Assembly (NCBI GenBank): GCA_910584715.1
Contig: CAJUAN010000007.1
Span: 62,001-126,000 of the forward strand
Length of the DNA stretch: 64,000 nucleotides
From: an uncultured Oscillospiraceae bacterium
Lineage (GTDB): Bacteria > Bacillota > Clostridia > Oscillospirales > Ruminococcaceae
Direction: 5' to 3'
Shown here: positions 1 to 7,536 of the stretch, in pieces
Position numbering within the stretch: the stretch's first letter is position 1
Layout: the number at the start of each line of letters is the position of its first letter
Position numbers and translations under genes: made by a program
The notes under the pieces: model-generated
Told to the model about the DNA's origin: nothing
Databases searched by the model: none
What the model saw: the letters and a program-made list of their open reading frames with translations, nothing else

Positions 1-344
1 TACCGTCGATAATATGCCATATGGCGAACAACATTCTTGCGACCGTACCCAATGTTGTCGGGTACTTCAATGAGGACGCCGGCTATGCAGTTACTGTTAT
101 ATCCATACCCGTATTTCTTATACTGGGACTTGTGGTATTTGCCTCCGAAGCCGCTTCGGGAGGACTGAAGCTGCCGCCCTATACGGCATACCACAAAAAG
201 CGCACGTTCCCCATTCTTGTCACGTCCTGGAGCATGATAGTCATAACAGTCATTTACGTTGCCGATCTGATAATGAGCATAAATCCCGTTGAGGAGCTAC
301 CCGAAATGATCGAACAGACGGCGCGTCTTATTCTGAGGAGTTAG
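1..344 (+). CDS. Membrane protein of unknown function, probably 5'-truncated
   Basis: The frame is open back to the window edge and the first ATG at 21 has no ribosome-binding site, so the gene probably starts outside the window. Counted from that ATG, two hydrophobic segments at about residues 24-42 and 66-86 look membrane-spanning, separated by a basic loop containing HKKR. The C-terminus is short and acidic to neutral. I do not recognise the family. A GAGGAG just before the stop serves the next small ORF, so the two are probably co-transcribed. Confidence 0.55.
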   Translation, partial: PSIICHMANNILATVPNVVGYFNEDAGYAVTVISIPVFLILGLVVFASEAASGGLKLPPYTAYHKKRTFPILVTSWSMIVITVIYVADLIMSINPVEELPEMIEQTARLILRS

Positions 345-347
345 CTT

Positions 348-518
348 ATGGAAAATAAAAATCACAAGGACGCAAAAACCGCGCCCGACGCGCGCGTTCC
401 CGAAAAGACCAACGGGGACAGGCACAATCTGATACCCGACCAGACCTTCTGGACCGAGGAGGCAAAGGAGGAAATGGAGGACTATATCGAATCCCAGGGT
501 ATCCATATACGCCAGTAA
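348..518 (+). CDS. Small hypothetical protein, 56 aa
   Basis: An ATG four bases after the preceding stop is preceded by a GAGGAG ribosome-binding site that overlaps the end of the upstream gene. The product is highly charged, hydrophilic and acidic in its C-terminal half, without a signal peptide or membrane segment. It ends 13 bases before the nucleotidase start, and its stop overlaps the next ribosome-binding site, so it looks like the middle gene of a tight operon. No family is recognised. The main support for it being real is the spacing and the ribosome-binding site. Confidence 0.5.
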   Translation: MENKNHKDAKTAPDARVPEKTNGDRHNLIPDQTFWTEEAKEEMEDYIESQGIHIRQ

Positions 519-530
519 GGAGGCATTTCC

Positions 531-1157
531 GTGTCAAGACCGTCCGGTACCGGTACAGGTACAGATACAGACACAGAGGGCAGAAAATTTTTCGCCCTGA
601 TATCCCGTCTGAAATATATAAACCGCTGGGGACTTATGCGGAACGCCGTCCCCGAAAACGTCAGCGAGCACAGCCTCGAGACAGCGTTCATAGCCCACGT
701 CCTTGCGCTCTACCGTAACGTCCGCTTCGGCGGGAACGTAAACCCCGAACGAGCCGCGCTGCTGGCAATGTACCACGACGTTACCGAAATAATAACAGGG
801 GATCTGCCCACACCCGTAAAGTACTACAGCAAGGAAATAAAGAGGCAGTACGGCATGGTGGAGGAGATCGCCGGGGAAAAAATAGTAAGCTATCTGCCCG
901 ACGATCTGCGGGAATATTACCGTCCCCTCATGGGAAAAACCGAGGAGGAAAAGGAGCTTTGGCTGCTTGTGAAGGCTGCGGACAAGCTGTCCGCCCTGAT
1001 AAAGTGCATAGAGGAGCGGAACATGGGGAACCTTGATTTTGCAAACGCCGAACAGAGCACCCTGAAAGCGGTACACGATATGGAACTGCCCGAGGCGGAG
1101 GAATTCATAAAAGAGTTCCTGCCCTCCTACGGGCTTACTCTCGACGCGCAGATATAA
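531..1157 (+). CDS. yfbR: YfbR-type 5'-deoxynucleotidase (HD superfamily)
   Basis: HD-domain phosphohydrolase of the YfbR type, which dephosphorylates deoxynucleoside 5'-monophosphates in the cytoplasm. The family block RWGLMRNAVPENVSEHS is clear. Predicted metal ligands are His47, His82-Asp83 (in MYHD) and Asp151 (in AADK). The start is GTG at 531, preceded by AAGGAGG. Compared with E. coli YfbR there are about 14 extra N-terminal residues, a low-complexity Gly/Thr/Asp stretch (residues 6-15) encoded by near-repeats of a GRTACA hexamer. At about 208 residues it is close to the family size. It is the last gene before the terminator region of the convergent araR. Confidence 0.85.
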   Translation: MSRPSGTGTGTDTDTEGRKFFALISRLKYINRWGLMRNAVPENVSEHSLETAFIAHVLALYRNVRFGGNVNPERAALLAMYHDVTEIITGDLPTPVKYYSKEIKRQYGMVEEIAGEKIVSYLPDDLREYYRPLMGKTEEEKELWLLVKAADKLSALIKCIEERNMGNLDFANAEQSTLKAVHDMELPEAEEFIKEFLPSYGLTLDAQI

Positions 1158-1159
1158 CG

Positions 1160-1221
1160 CATATATCATATATAAAATATAAAACGTCCGGCGGAAATAT
1201 TTTTCTCCTCCGGACGTTTTT
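1160..1221. terminator. Bidirectional terminator between yfbR and araR
   Basis: An AAAACGTCCGG arm at about 1180-1190 and its complement CCGGACGTTTTT at about 1211-1222 flank an A/T-rich loop. The hairpin has A-runs on the left and T-runs on the right, so it can end transcription from both converging genes. Confidence 0.7.
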
Positions 1222-2271
1222 CTATGAGCTTTCCTTTTCCGCAAGTTTCCAGGAAATAGTTTCGGAGCTTGCCTTTCTGCCTTTGAGGATATCCACCAGT
1301 TTGCGTGCGGCGATGGTACCTATGTTCATATCGCCATAGGAAAGTGAGGTTATCTTGACTGGAGACATTTCACTCAGACTGCTGTTGTCAAAGCTTACGA
1401 CCGCAATATCCCCGGGTACTTTCCTGCCGCAGGCCGTAAGACATTTTATAAGCATATAGGCGATCTCGTCGTTATAGCACACGACGGCGTTTGCGTCGCC
1501 GATAGACGAAAGGATATTTCCCGGCTCGTCGAATATCCTGTCCTTTGTTTCCGTTGTGTACCATATTGTCTTGCTGTCGGAAACAAATATCCCGTTGTCA
1601 AACATAGCCGAAATATAGCCCGCGTAACGCTCATGCCCCTGGATATCGTCAGCTTTGAAAATCGACGCAATGCTCCGTCTGCCCTTGCTCAGAAGATAGG
1701 TTACAAGCTCGTACCCTCCTCTGCGGTTGTCGGCGCACACATACAGAGGACCGGTAAGTCCCGGATAAAAGCTGTTAAAAAATACTATAGGTATCCCGCG
1801 CCGGATAAGCTCTTCATAAAGACCTATATTTGGATTGGGAAAAGCCGTTTTAGTACCCTCCACAAGTATGCCCGCAACGGGATCGTTAAGGATATCCTCA
1901 AGTATCCTCCGTTCGCTGCATATGCGGTTGCCCGTGGCGGATAGAATAACGGAAAAGCTGTTTTTCGACAGCACTTCCTCAACGCCTCTGAGCTGACCCG
2001 GAAAGATGTATTCGTCAATATAGGTCGTAATGACCGCCACTTTCCCGCTGTCCGCGGCGGGGTTGTTTATTTTTATCACGGAACCGCTGCCCTGCTTTTT
2101 TTCGATAATGTCGTTCTCTTCAAGAACTGACAGCGCTTTTCTCACTGTCTGTCTGCTTACGCCGTACATCTGCGTGAGCCTCTCCTCCGTGGGGAGGAAA
2201 TCCCCGCTCGCCAAGCCTCCGTTCCTTATCTCTTCGGAAAGCGAGTTTGCCACAAACTCATATTTTTTCAA
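1222..2271 (-). CDS. araR: AraR-type arabinose repressor (GntR HTH + LacI-type sensor)
   Basis: Transcription factor with an N-terminal GntR-family winged helix-turn-helix (about residues 1-70, with LPTEERLTQMYGVSRQTVRKAL) and a C-terminal periplasmic-binding-like sensor domain of the LacI/GalR type (about 80-349). This arrangement is typical of AraR, which represses arabinose genes until L-arabinose binds. The start is taken as TTG at 2271, because GGAGG lies about 9 bases upstream. The open frame continues 44 codons further, but that part is basic/AT-rich and has no ribosome-binding site. It is transcribed divergently from the arabinose transporter and probably controls both directions through operator-like repeats in the intergenic region. 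Confidence 0.88.
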   Translation of the reverse strand: MKKYEFVANSLSEEIRNGGLASGDFLPTEERLTQMYGVSRQTVRKALSVLEENDIIEKKQGSGSVIKINNPAADSGKVAVITTYIDEYIFPGQLRGVEEVLSKNSFSVILSATGNRICSERRILEDILNDPVAGILVEGTKTAFPNPNIGLYEELIRRGIPIVFFNSFYPGLTGPLYVCADNRRGGYELVTYLLSKGRRSIASIFKADDIQGHERYAGYISAMFDNGIFVSDSKTIWYTTETKDRIFDEPGNILSSIGDANAVVCYNDEIAYMLIKCLTACGRKVPGDIAVVSFDNSSLSEMSPVKITSLSYGDMNIGTIAARKLVDILKGRKASSETISWKLAEKESS

Positions 2272-2288
2272 CTGCTTTCGCCTCCGAA

Positions 2289-2304
2289 CAATACAAATTT
2301 TCTG
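2289..2304 (-). promoter_or_regulatory. Putative AraR operator, araR-proximal
   Basis: CAATACAAATTTTCTG occurs here and its exact reverse complement lies at 2494-2509, about 205 bp apart. The ATACAAAT core resembles published AraR boxes. Further related half-sites are visible at about 2324-2335 (ACAATACAATTT) and 2515-2527. The position just ahead of the araR start suggests autoregulation. Confidence 0.6.
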
Positions 2305-2435
2305 ATAAATATAATACAACTTACAATACAATTTGTCAAGAGAATTGGCATTGTTAAAAATTTGTCTTGCTATAAAATCGGCATATTTGTTAGTAATGTA
2401 CAAAATATTTTAACAAATAATGTGTGATTTGTGTA

Positions 2436-2464
2436 TTGCAATTGTGTTAGTCTTGTGATAGAAT
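2436..2464 (+). promoter_or_regulatory. Sigma-A promoter of the arabinose transporter operon
   Basis: A -35 TTGCAA (2436-2441), a 17 bp spacer and a -10 TAGAAT (2459-2464) point towards the binding-protein gene. The downstream operator at 2494-2509 lies about 25 bp past the expected transcription start, a position where a repressor would block elongation. Confidence 0.6.
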
Positions 2465-2493
2465 AATACCAAGCAATAAGAGTAAATTAAATA

Positions 2494-2509
2494 CAGAAAA
2501 TTTGTATTG
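2494..2509 (+). promoter_or_regulatory. Putative AraR operator, transporter-proximal
   Basis: CAGAAAATTTGTATTG is the exact inverted copy of the 2289-2304 site. ATACAGAAAATTTGTAT (2491-2507) is itself a partial dyad (ATACA/TGTAT). A weaker related site, AATTTGTATTTA, follows at about 2518. Confidence 0.6.
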
Positions 2510-2596
2510 TTTTTTTGAATTTGTATTTATTTTACCGGCTTAACGTAAAGTGCAAAACAAAAAATCCGACTATTTAATTTTTAGGAGGGCTATGTC

Positions 2597-3619
2597 ATGA
2601 AAATCAAAAAAATTCTTGGAACAGTTATAAGCCTGGCTATCGCAGCCTCTATGTTCAGCGCCTGCGGCGCAAAGCCCGATTCGGGCAGCAACGGCGGCGC
2701 GGCAGATAACGGCGGTGCTCCCGCGTCAAGCAGCGGCGAACTTATCAAGGTCGGCATCATCAACAACGACCCCAACGAGTCCGGCTACCGTACAGCAAAC
2801 GACAAGGATATGAAAGATACCTTTACCGAAGCTAACGGCTATAAAGCGTCTTTCGCATACAGCCTCAAGAACGACGAGCAGATCGCTGCCGCTCAGAAGT
2901 TCGTTCAGGACGAGGTAGACTACCTCCTCATTTCCGCAGCGGGTACAGCCGGCTGGGACTCTGTTCTTCAGGACGCTAAAGCAGCAGGAATCAGAGTAAT
3001 TCTTTTCGACAGAACTATTGACGCTGACAGCAGCCTATACGAGGCTTCCATAATGTCAGATATGGCGAAAGAGGGTCAGACAGCAGTTGACTGGCTTATT
3101 TCTCAAAATCTTACCGAATACAACATAGTACATATTCAGGGCGTTATGGGCGGTGCTCCTCAGATAGGCAGAACAGGCGCTCTCGACGCTCAGGTAGCAG
3201 CTAATGATAACTGGAACTTCGTTACTCAGCAGACAGGTGAGTGGAACGCTGAAAATGCTCAGCAGATCGTACAGTCCGTTATCGACTCCGGTAAATCCTT
3301 TAACGTTATCTACGCCGAGAATGACGACATGGCTAAGGGCGCAGTTGCGGCTCTTGACAAGGCTAACATCTCTCACGGCGTAGGCAAGGACGTTATCATA
3401 ATGGGCTTCGACTGCAACAAGTGGGCTCTTGAAGAACTTCTTAAAGGCAACTGGAATTACGACGGTCAGTGCAATCCTTTCCAGGCTTCAATTATCCACG
3501 GAATTATCCAGGATTTTGAAAATGGCAAAGCTCCTGCCGAGAAGATAATTATAATGGAAGAACAGGGCTTCGACGCTACCAAGATCACTCAGGACGATAT
3601 TAATAAGTACGGTATCTAA
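2597..3619 (+). CDS. Sugar ABC transporter substrate-binding lipoprotein (arabinose)
   Basis: Extracellular substrate-binding protein of the ribose/galactofuranose class (Peripla_BP_4 fold). It has a lipoprotein signal peptide with lipobox FSAC and lipidated Cys23, then a Gly/Ser/Asn-rich linker (about 24-48) and the two-lobe binding domain from about residue 50. AGGAGG precedes the ATG. It is the first gene of the operon, followed by a hairpin terminator-like structure that would leave it more abundant than the membrane parts. The substrate is inferred to be L-arabinose or an arabinose-containing oligosaccharide, because araA, a pentulokinase gene and araD lie directly downstream and araR upstream. 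Confidence 0.85.
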   Translation: MKIKKILGTVISLAIAASMFSACGAKPDSGSNGGAADNGGAPASSSGELIKVGIINNDPNESGYRTANDKDMKDTFTEANGYKASFAYSLKNDEQIAAAQKFVQDEVDYLLISAAGTAGWDSVLQDAKAAGIRVILFDRTIDADSSLYEASIMSDMAKEGQTAVDWLISQNLTEYNIVHIQGVMGGAPQIGRTGALDAQVAANDNWNFVTQQTGEWNAENAQQIVQSVIDSGKSFNVIYAENDDMAKGAVAALDKANISHGVGKDVIIMGFDCNKWALEELLKGNWNYDGQCNPFQASIIHGIIQDFENGKAPAEKIIIMEEQGFDATKITQDDINKYGI

Positions 3620-3659
3620 TCAATTATAGCTAAACAAAATACATATAAGCCATAATTAA

Positions 3660-3711
3660 CGCGGCTCGGTATAATGGATGATACAATCCGTGTATTGAGC
3701 CGCGATTTTTT
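3660..3711 (+). terminator. Intercistronic hairpin (partial terminator)
   Basis: CGCGGCTC (3660-3667) pairs with GAGCCGCG (3697-3704); the stem continues inwards through G-U pairs and a small GGAT/ATCC stem, and six T residues follow. Its position between binding protein and ATPase suggests partial termination that favours the binding-protein transcript. Confidence 0.7.
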
Positions 3712-3728
3712 GACCGGAGGCGAATAAT

Positions 3729-5252
3729 ATGCAGGAAGAAGTTGTTCTCAGACTGGAGGGTATCTGCAAGGAATTTCCCGGGGTAAAGGCTCTTCAGGAC
3801 GTGGAGTTTACGCTCCGAAAGGGCGAGATACACGCGCTCATGGGCGAAAACGGCGCGGGAAAATCCACGCTTATTAAGGTGCTGACAGGCGTTTACCAAA
3901 AGGACGGCGGAAATATTTTCCTTTCCGGAAAGCCCGTTACCATAAGGTCGACCCAGGATGCGCAGAACGCGGGTATAAGCACCGTTTATCAGGAGATAAC
4001 CCTCTGCCCCAATCTTTCCGTTGCGGAAAATATGTTTATCGGCAGAACAAAGAGCATTTTCACAAACTGGAAGAAAATGAACGAGGACGCCCAAAAGCTC
4101 CTCGCTTCACTGGATATTCCCGCAAAGCCCAATCAGCAGCTGGGGAGCTGCTCTATCGCCGTTCAGCAGATGGTAGCCATAGCCCGCGCCGTCGATATGG
4201 ACTGCAAGGTGCTTATCCTTGACGAGCCTACCTCCTCCCTCGACGAGCAGGAGGTCGAAAAGCTCTTTAAGCTTATGCTTGACCTCAAGAAGCGAGGCGT
4301 GGGAATTATTTTCGTAACCCACTTCCTCGACCAGGTTTACGCCGTAAGCGACAAAATTACCGTCCTCCGCGACGGCAGGTTCGAGGGCGAATATGACGCG
4401 GCGGAACTTCCCAAGGTGGAGCTTGTTTCCAAAATGCTGGGCAAGGACCTCAACGCGCTTTCGGATATGGAAAAGCCCGCAGCCGTTTCGGACGGAGAGG
4501 GCGGCGGCGTTCCCGTATTCGAGGCTTCGGGACTTGAAAGCACGGCGGGTATTTCCCCCTTTGATTTCACTATCGGAAAGGGTGAAGTAAACGGCTTTAC
4601 GGGACTTCTCGGCTCCGGCAGGAGCGAATCTGTGCGCGCCATATACGGAGCGGATAAAGTTATCGGCGGTACCGTAAAAATGAACGGTAAGGAAGTAAAG
4701 ATCAAAAAGCCTCTTGACGCCATGAAGCTGGGCATAAGCTATCTTCCCGAGGACAGAAAGCGGGACGGCATCGTGGGCGACCTTTCCGTAAAGGATAATA
4801 TCATACTTGCGCTTCAGGTAATGAAAGGAATGTTCCGCCCCATTTCAAGAGCGGACGCAGCTAAGTTTGCCGACGAATACATAAAGCTTCTGGAAATAAA
4901 AACGGCTTCTCCCGATACTCCCATAAAGTCACTTTCGGGCGGAAACCAGCAGAAGGTCATACTCGCAAGGTGGCTGCTGGCTAACCCGGTGTACCTTATT
5001 CTCGACGAGCCTACAAGAGGTATCGACGTGGGCACGAAGCTTGAGATACAGAAGCTTGTGCTGAAGCTTGCCTCGGAGGGCAAGAGCGTAACGTTCATAT
5101 CCTCGGAGATAGACGAGATGCTCAACGTCTGCTCCAGACTCATAGTAATGCGCGACAGAAAAGCGGTGGGCGAGCTGAGCGGCTCCGACCTTAACCAGAA
5201 CAAGATCATGGAAACTATCGCAGGAGGTGAAAAGGTACATGAAAACGCTTGA
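3729..5252 (+). CDS. Sugar ABC transporter ATP-binding protein (two NBDs)
   Basis: Tandem ATPase of the AraG/RbsA/YtfR class that powers the importer on the cytoplasmic face. The first nucleotide-binding domain has Walker A GENGAGKST (residues 39-47), a degenerate signature CSIAVQQ and Walker B ILDEPTSSL. The second domain has GLLGSGRSE in place of a canonical Walker A, a good signature LSGGNQQK and Walker B ILDEPTRGID. This asymmetry is normal for the family, as is the length of about 507. A CCGGAGG site precedes the ATG. The 3' end overlaps the ribosome-binding site of the first permease gene. Confidence 0.9.
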   Translation: MQEEVVLRLEGICKEFPGVKALQDVEFTLRKGEIHALMGENGAGKSTLIKVLTGVYQKDGGNIFLSGKPVTIRSTQDAQNAGISTVYQEITLCPNLSVAENMFIGRTKSIFTNWKKMNEDAQKLLASLDIPAKPNQQLGSCSIAVQQMVAIARAVDMDCKVLILDEPTSSLDEQEVEKLFKLMLDLKKRGVGIIFVTHFLDQVYAVSDKITVLRDGRFEGEYDAAELPKVELVSKMLGKDLNALSDMEKPAAVSDGEGGGVPVFEASGLESTAGISPFDFTIGKGEVNGFTGLLGSGRSESVRAIYGADKVIGGTVKMNGKEVKIKKPLDAMKLGISYLPEDRKRDGIVGDLSVKDNIILALQVMKGMFRPISRADAAKFADEYIKLLEIKTASPDTPIKSLSGGNQQKVILARWLLANPVYLILDEPTRGIDVGTKLEIQKLVLKLASEGKSVTFISSEIDEMLNVCSRLIVMRDRKAVGELSGSDLNQNKIMETIAGGEKVHENA

Positions 5253-6381
5253 AAAACCCGTACAGCAAAAGCCGCAGAAGCAGCAGAAGCCCGCGGGAAA
5301 TAACGGCGGCTCCTTTATAAAAAGGCTCGTCAGGAACCAGATATTCATTCCCGTCGCGGCGCTGCTTATCCTGGTCATCTTCAATTTTGTTGCCGACCCC
5401 TCGTTCTTCGCGATCACCCTTTCGCAGAACAGCGCGGGCGATCCGGTGCTTTCCGGCAACCTTATCAATATCCTTGACAACGCCTCGGAGCTTGTCATAC
5501 TTGCTATCGGCATGACGCTGGTGACCTCCGCTTCCGGAGGACAGGACATAAGCGTTGGCGCAGCGATCGCCCTTTCGGGAAGCGTGGTGCTCCGCGTTCT
5601 CTGCGGTACCGAATCCCGCCCCGAAACGCTCCAGGCTCCCATTATCGTTGCGTTCCTTGTGTGCTGCCTGGTGGCAATGATATTCGGCGCGTTCAACGGC
5701 GCGCTTGTGGCGTATTTCAAGATACAGCCCATGGTGGCCACGCTTATCCTTTTCACCGCGGGACGCTCCATAGCGGCATGGATAAACAACAACGAGCTTC
5801 CCATTATCAGCGACGCAAGCTTCGGCTATTTCGGCAACTTCATTCCCGGCATACCCGTACCCACGCCTATATTCATCGCGGTGCTGTGTATGATAGTCAT
5901 TGCGCTGGTGCTGCGCTTCACAAAGCTGGGACTTTTCACCCAGTCGGTAGGTATCAACTCCGAGTCCTCAAGACTCAACGGTATCAACCCCGAATTCATT
6001 AAGTTCATCACATATGTTATCCTCGGTCTCTGCGTGGCTATAGCGGGCTTTATAAAGGTAAGCCGCTTCTCCACAATAAACTATTCCGTAGTGGCAAAGG
6101 ATATCGAAATGGACGCTATCCTCGCGGTAGCCCTCGGCGGCAACGCTTTGAGCGGAGGCAAGTTCAATATGGCGGCTTCCGTTCTCGGAGCGTACGTTAT
6201 CCAGTTCCTTACCACAACGCTTTTCAAATTCAACGTAATTTCCAGCGCGCTCCCCGCCTATAAGGCAGTGGTAGTTATCATTCTTGTGGTGCTCAGCGCT
6301 CCTATCGTACGCGACAAGCTTGCCGCTTTACGCAAGAAGTTTTCCGCTCCCAAAACTGCTGTTAAGGAGGCGAATCCGTAA
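5239..6381 (+). CDS. Sugar ABC transporter permease 1
   Basis: Inner-membrane permease of the RbsC/YtfT class, with many hydrophobic segments, the GQDISVGA motif after the third helix and ALGGNALSGG near the C-terminus. The N-terminus is Gln/Lys/Pro-rich and cytoplasmic. I prefer ATG at 5239, which lies 11 bases after AGGAGG (5222-5227); the in-frame GTG at 5227 would sit inside that site. The gene overlaps the ATPase by 14 bases, consistent with translational coupling. It forms the channel together with the next gene. Confidence 0.88.
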   Translation: MKTLEKPVQQKPQKQQKPAGNNGGSFIKRLVRNQIFIPVAALLILVIFNFVADPSFFAITLSQNSAGDPVLSGNLINILDNASELVILAIGMTLVTSASGGQDISVGAAIALSGSVVLRVLCGTESRPETLQAPIIVAFLVCCLVAMIFGAFNGALVAYFKIQPMVATLILFTAGRSIAAWINNNELPIISDASFGYFGNFIPGIPVPTPIFIAVLCMIVIALVLRFTKLGLFTQSVGINSESSRLNGINPEFIKFITYVILGLCVAIAGFIKVSRFSTINYSVVAKDIEMDAILAVALGGNALSGGKFNMAASVLGAYVIQFLTTTLFKFNVISSALPAYKAVVVIILVVLSAPIVRDKLAALRKKFSAPKTAVKEANP

Positions 6382-7418
6382 TGAAACTTATTAGAAACGC
6401 GGACGGCTCCTCAAGGAGAATGTCCGACCAGAACCTGCTCCTTACAATTACTGTCGCCGTTTTCCTGCTGATGTACATATGCGCGGTAGTATTTCTCGGT
6501 TCGGGCTTTCTGAAGCCCCAGACCTTCTTCAATATTCTCAATGAAAACGCGGCTCTTATAATCCTTTCCTGCGGAATGAGCCTCGTTATGATAACGGGCG
6601 GAATAGATATTTCCGTGGGTATGCTCACGGCTCTCGTCTGCATGAGCTGCGCCGTAAACCTTGACTATAACGGCGGAAACGTCCTGACCTCCATTCTTAT
6701 AGCTCTCGGCATAGGCGCCGCTTTCGGACTTGTTCAGGGCTACCTTATCGCGTATCTGGAAATACAGCCGTTTATCGTTACTCTTGCGGGTATGTTCTTT
6801 GCAAAGGGCATGACCACAATCGTAAACGCCACACAGTTCAACGTTGCGAACGAGGAATTCCAGGCGCTGAAATCCACCCGTATCACCGTTCCCGGAATGG
6901 GCTCCTACAACAAGCTGGGCAACTACGTTCCCGCATATGTGGAGATAGGCGTAATAGTCGCGCTGATAGTTGTTGCGGCTCTCTTCGCGGTACTCAGGTG
7001 GACCAGGCTGGGACGCGGCTTCTACGCTATCGGCGGCAACAGCCAGAGCGCGAATATGCTGGGTATAAACGTAAAGAGAACAAAGTTCCTTGCGTATCTT
7101 CTCTGCGGCATACTGGCAGGAATAGGCGGCTTTGTGTACTTCCTGCACGTTGGTTCTGGTTCGCCCTCCCACGCCAGCGGAGCTGAAATGAACGCTATCG
7201 CTTCCTCCATTATCGGCGGCACTATGCTGTCCGGCGGCTCGGGAAACATCATCGGCACATTTTTCGGCGTCCTCTCTCTGAGCACTATCAAAAACATCGT
7301 TTCGTCCCTGGGACTGGACGACGCATGGTGGACCAACATTACCGTTGCGGCAATGATCTGCCTGTTCCTTGTCGTCCAGAGCGTGGTTCTTTCCAAAAAG
7401 AACAAGGCAAAAGCATAA
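6381..7418 (+). CDS. Sugar ABC transporter permease 2 (YjfF class)
   Basis: Second permease of the importer, 345 residues, with a GGIDISVGM motif and SIIGGTMLSGGSGN near the C-terminus, as in YjfF. Its ATG overlaps the TAA of permease 1 (TAATG), indicating translational coupling. Four-gene importers with two different permeases are typical of the YtfQRT-YjfF type. It is followed by an intercistronic hairpin and the catabolic genes. The large opposite-strand ORF over the same region is a codon-bias shadow. Confidence 0.88.
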   Translation: MKLIRNADGSSRRMSDQNLLLTITVAVFLLMYICAVVFLGSGFLKPQTFFNILNENAALIILSCGMSLVMITGGIDISVGMLTALVCMSCAVNLDYNGGNVLTSILIALGIGAAFGLVQGYLIAYLEIQPFIVTLAGMFFAKGMTTIVNATQFNVANEEFQALKSTRITVPGMGSYNKLGNYVPAYVEIGVIVALIVVAALFAVLRWTRLGRGFYAIGGNSQSANMLGINVKRTKFLAYLLCGILAGIGGFVYFLHVGSGSPSHASGAEMNAIASSIIGGTMLSGGSGNIIGTFFGVLSLSTIKNIVSSLGLDDAWWTNITVAAMICLFLVVQSVVLSKKNKAKA

Positions 7419-7444
7419 TATTGTAATACTAACTATAAAAACAG

Positions 7445-7484
7445 ACACGCTGAAAATCTATACCGCAACGGATTTTCAGCGTGT
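7445..7484 (+). terminator. Hairpin between transporter and araA
   Basis: A perfect 14 bp stem (ACACGCTGAAAATC at 7445-7458 and its complement at 7471-7484) is followed by only a weak T-rich tract (ATATTTC). It may be a partial terminator or a processing/stability structure between import and catabolic genes. Confidence 0.55.
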
Positions 7485-7536
7485 ATATTTCAACGGCTCA
7501 AACAAAATAAATATTTCTGAAAGGAATGAACTGTAA

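Noticed and set aside
2272..2403. N-terminal extension of AraR by 44 codons
   Set aside because: No ribosome-binding site; it would overlap operator-like repeats. TTG 2271 has GGAGG at proper spacing.
6411..7448. 345-codon ORF on the minus strand over permease 2
   Set aside because: It mirrors the permease gene exactly and encodes a low-complexity, Cys/His-rich product; no ribosome-binding site or family match.
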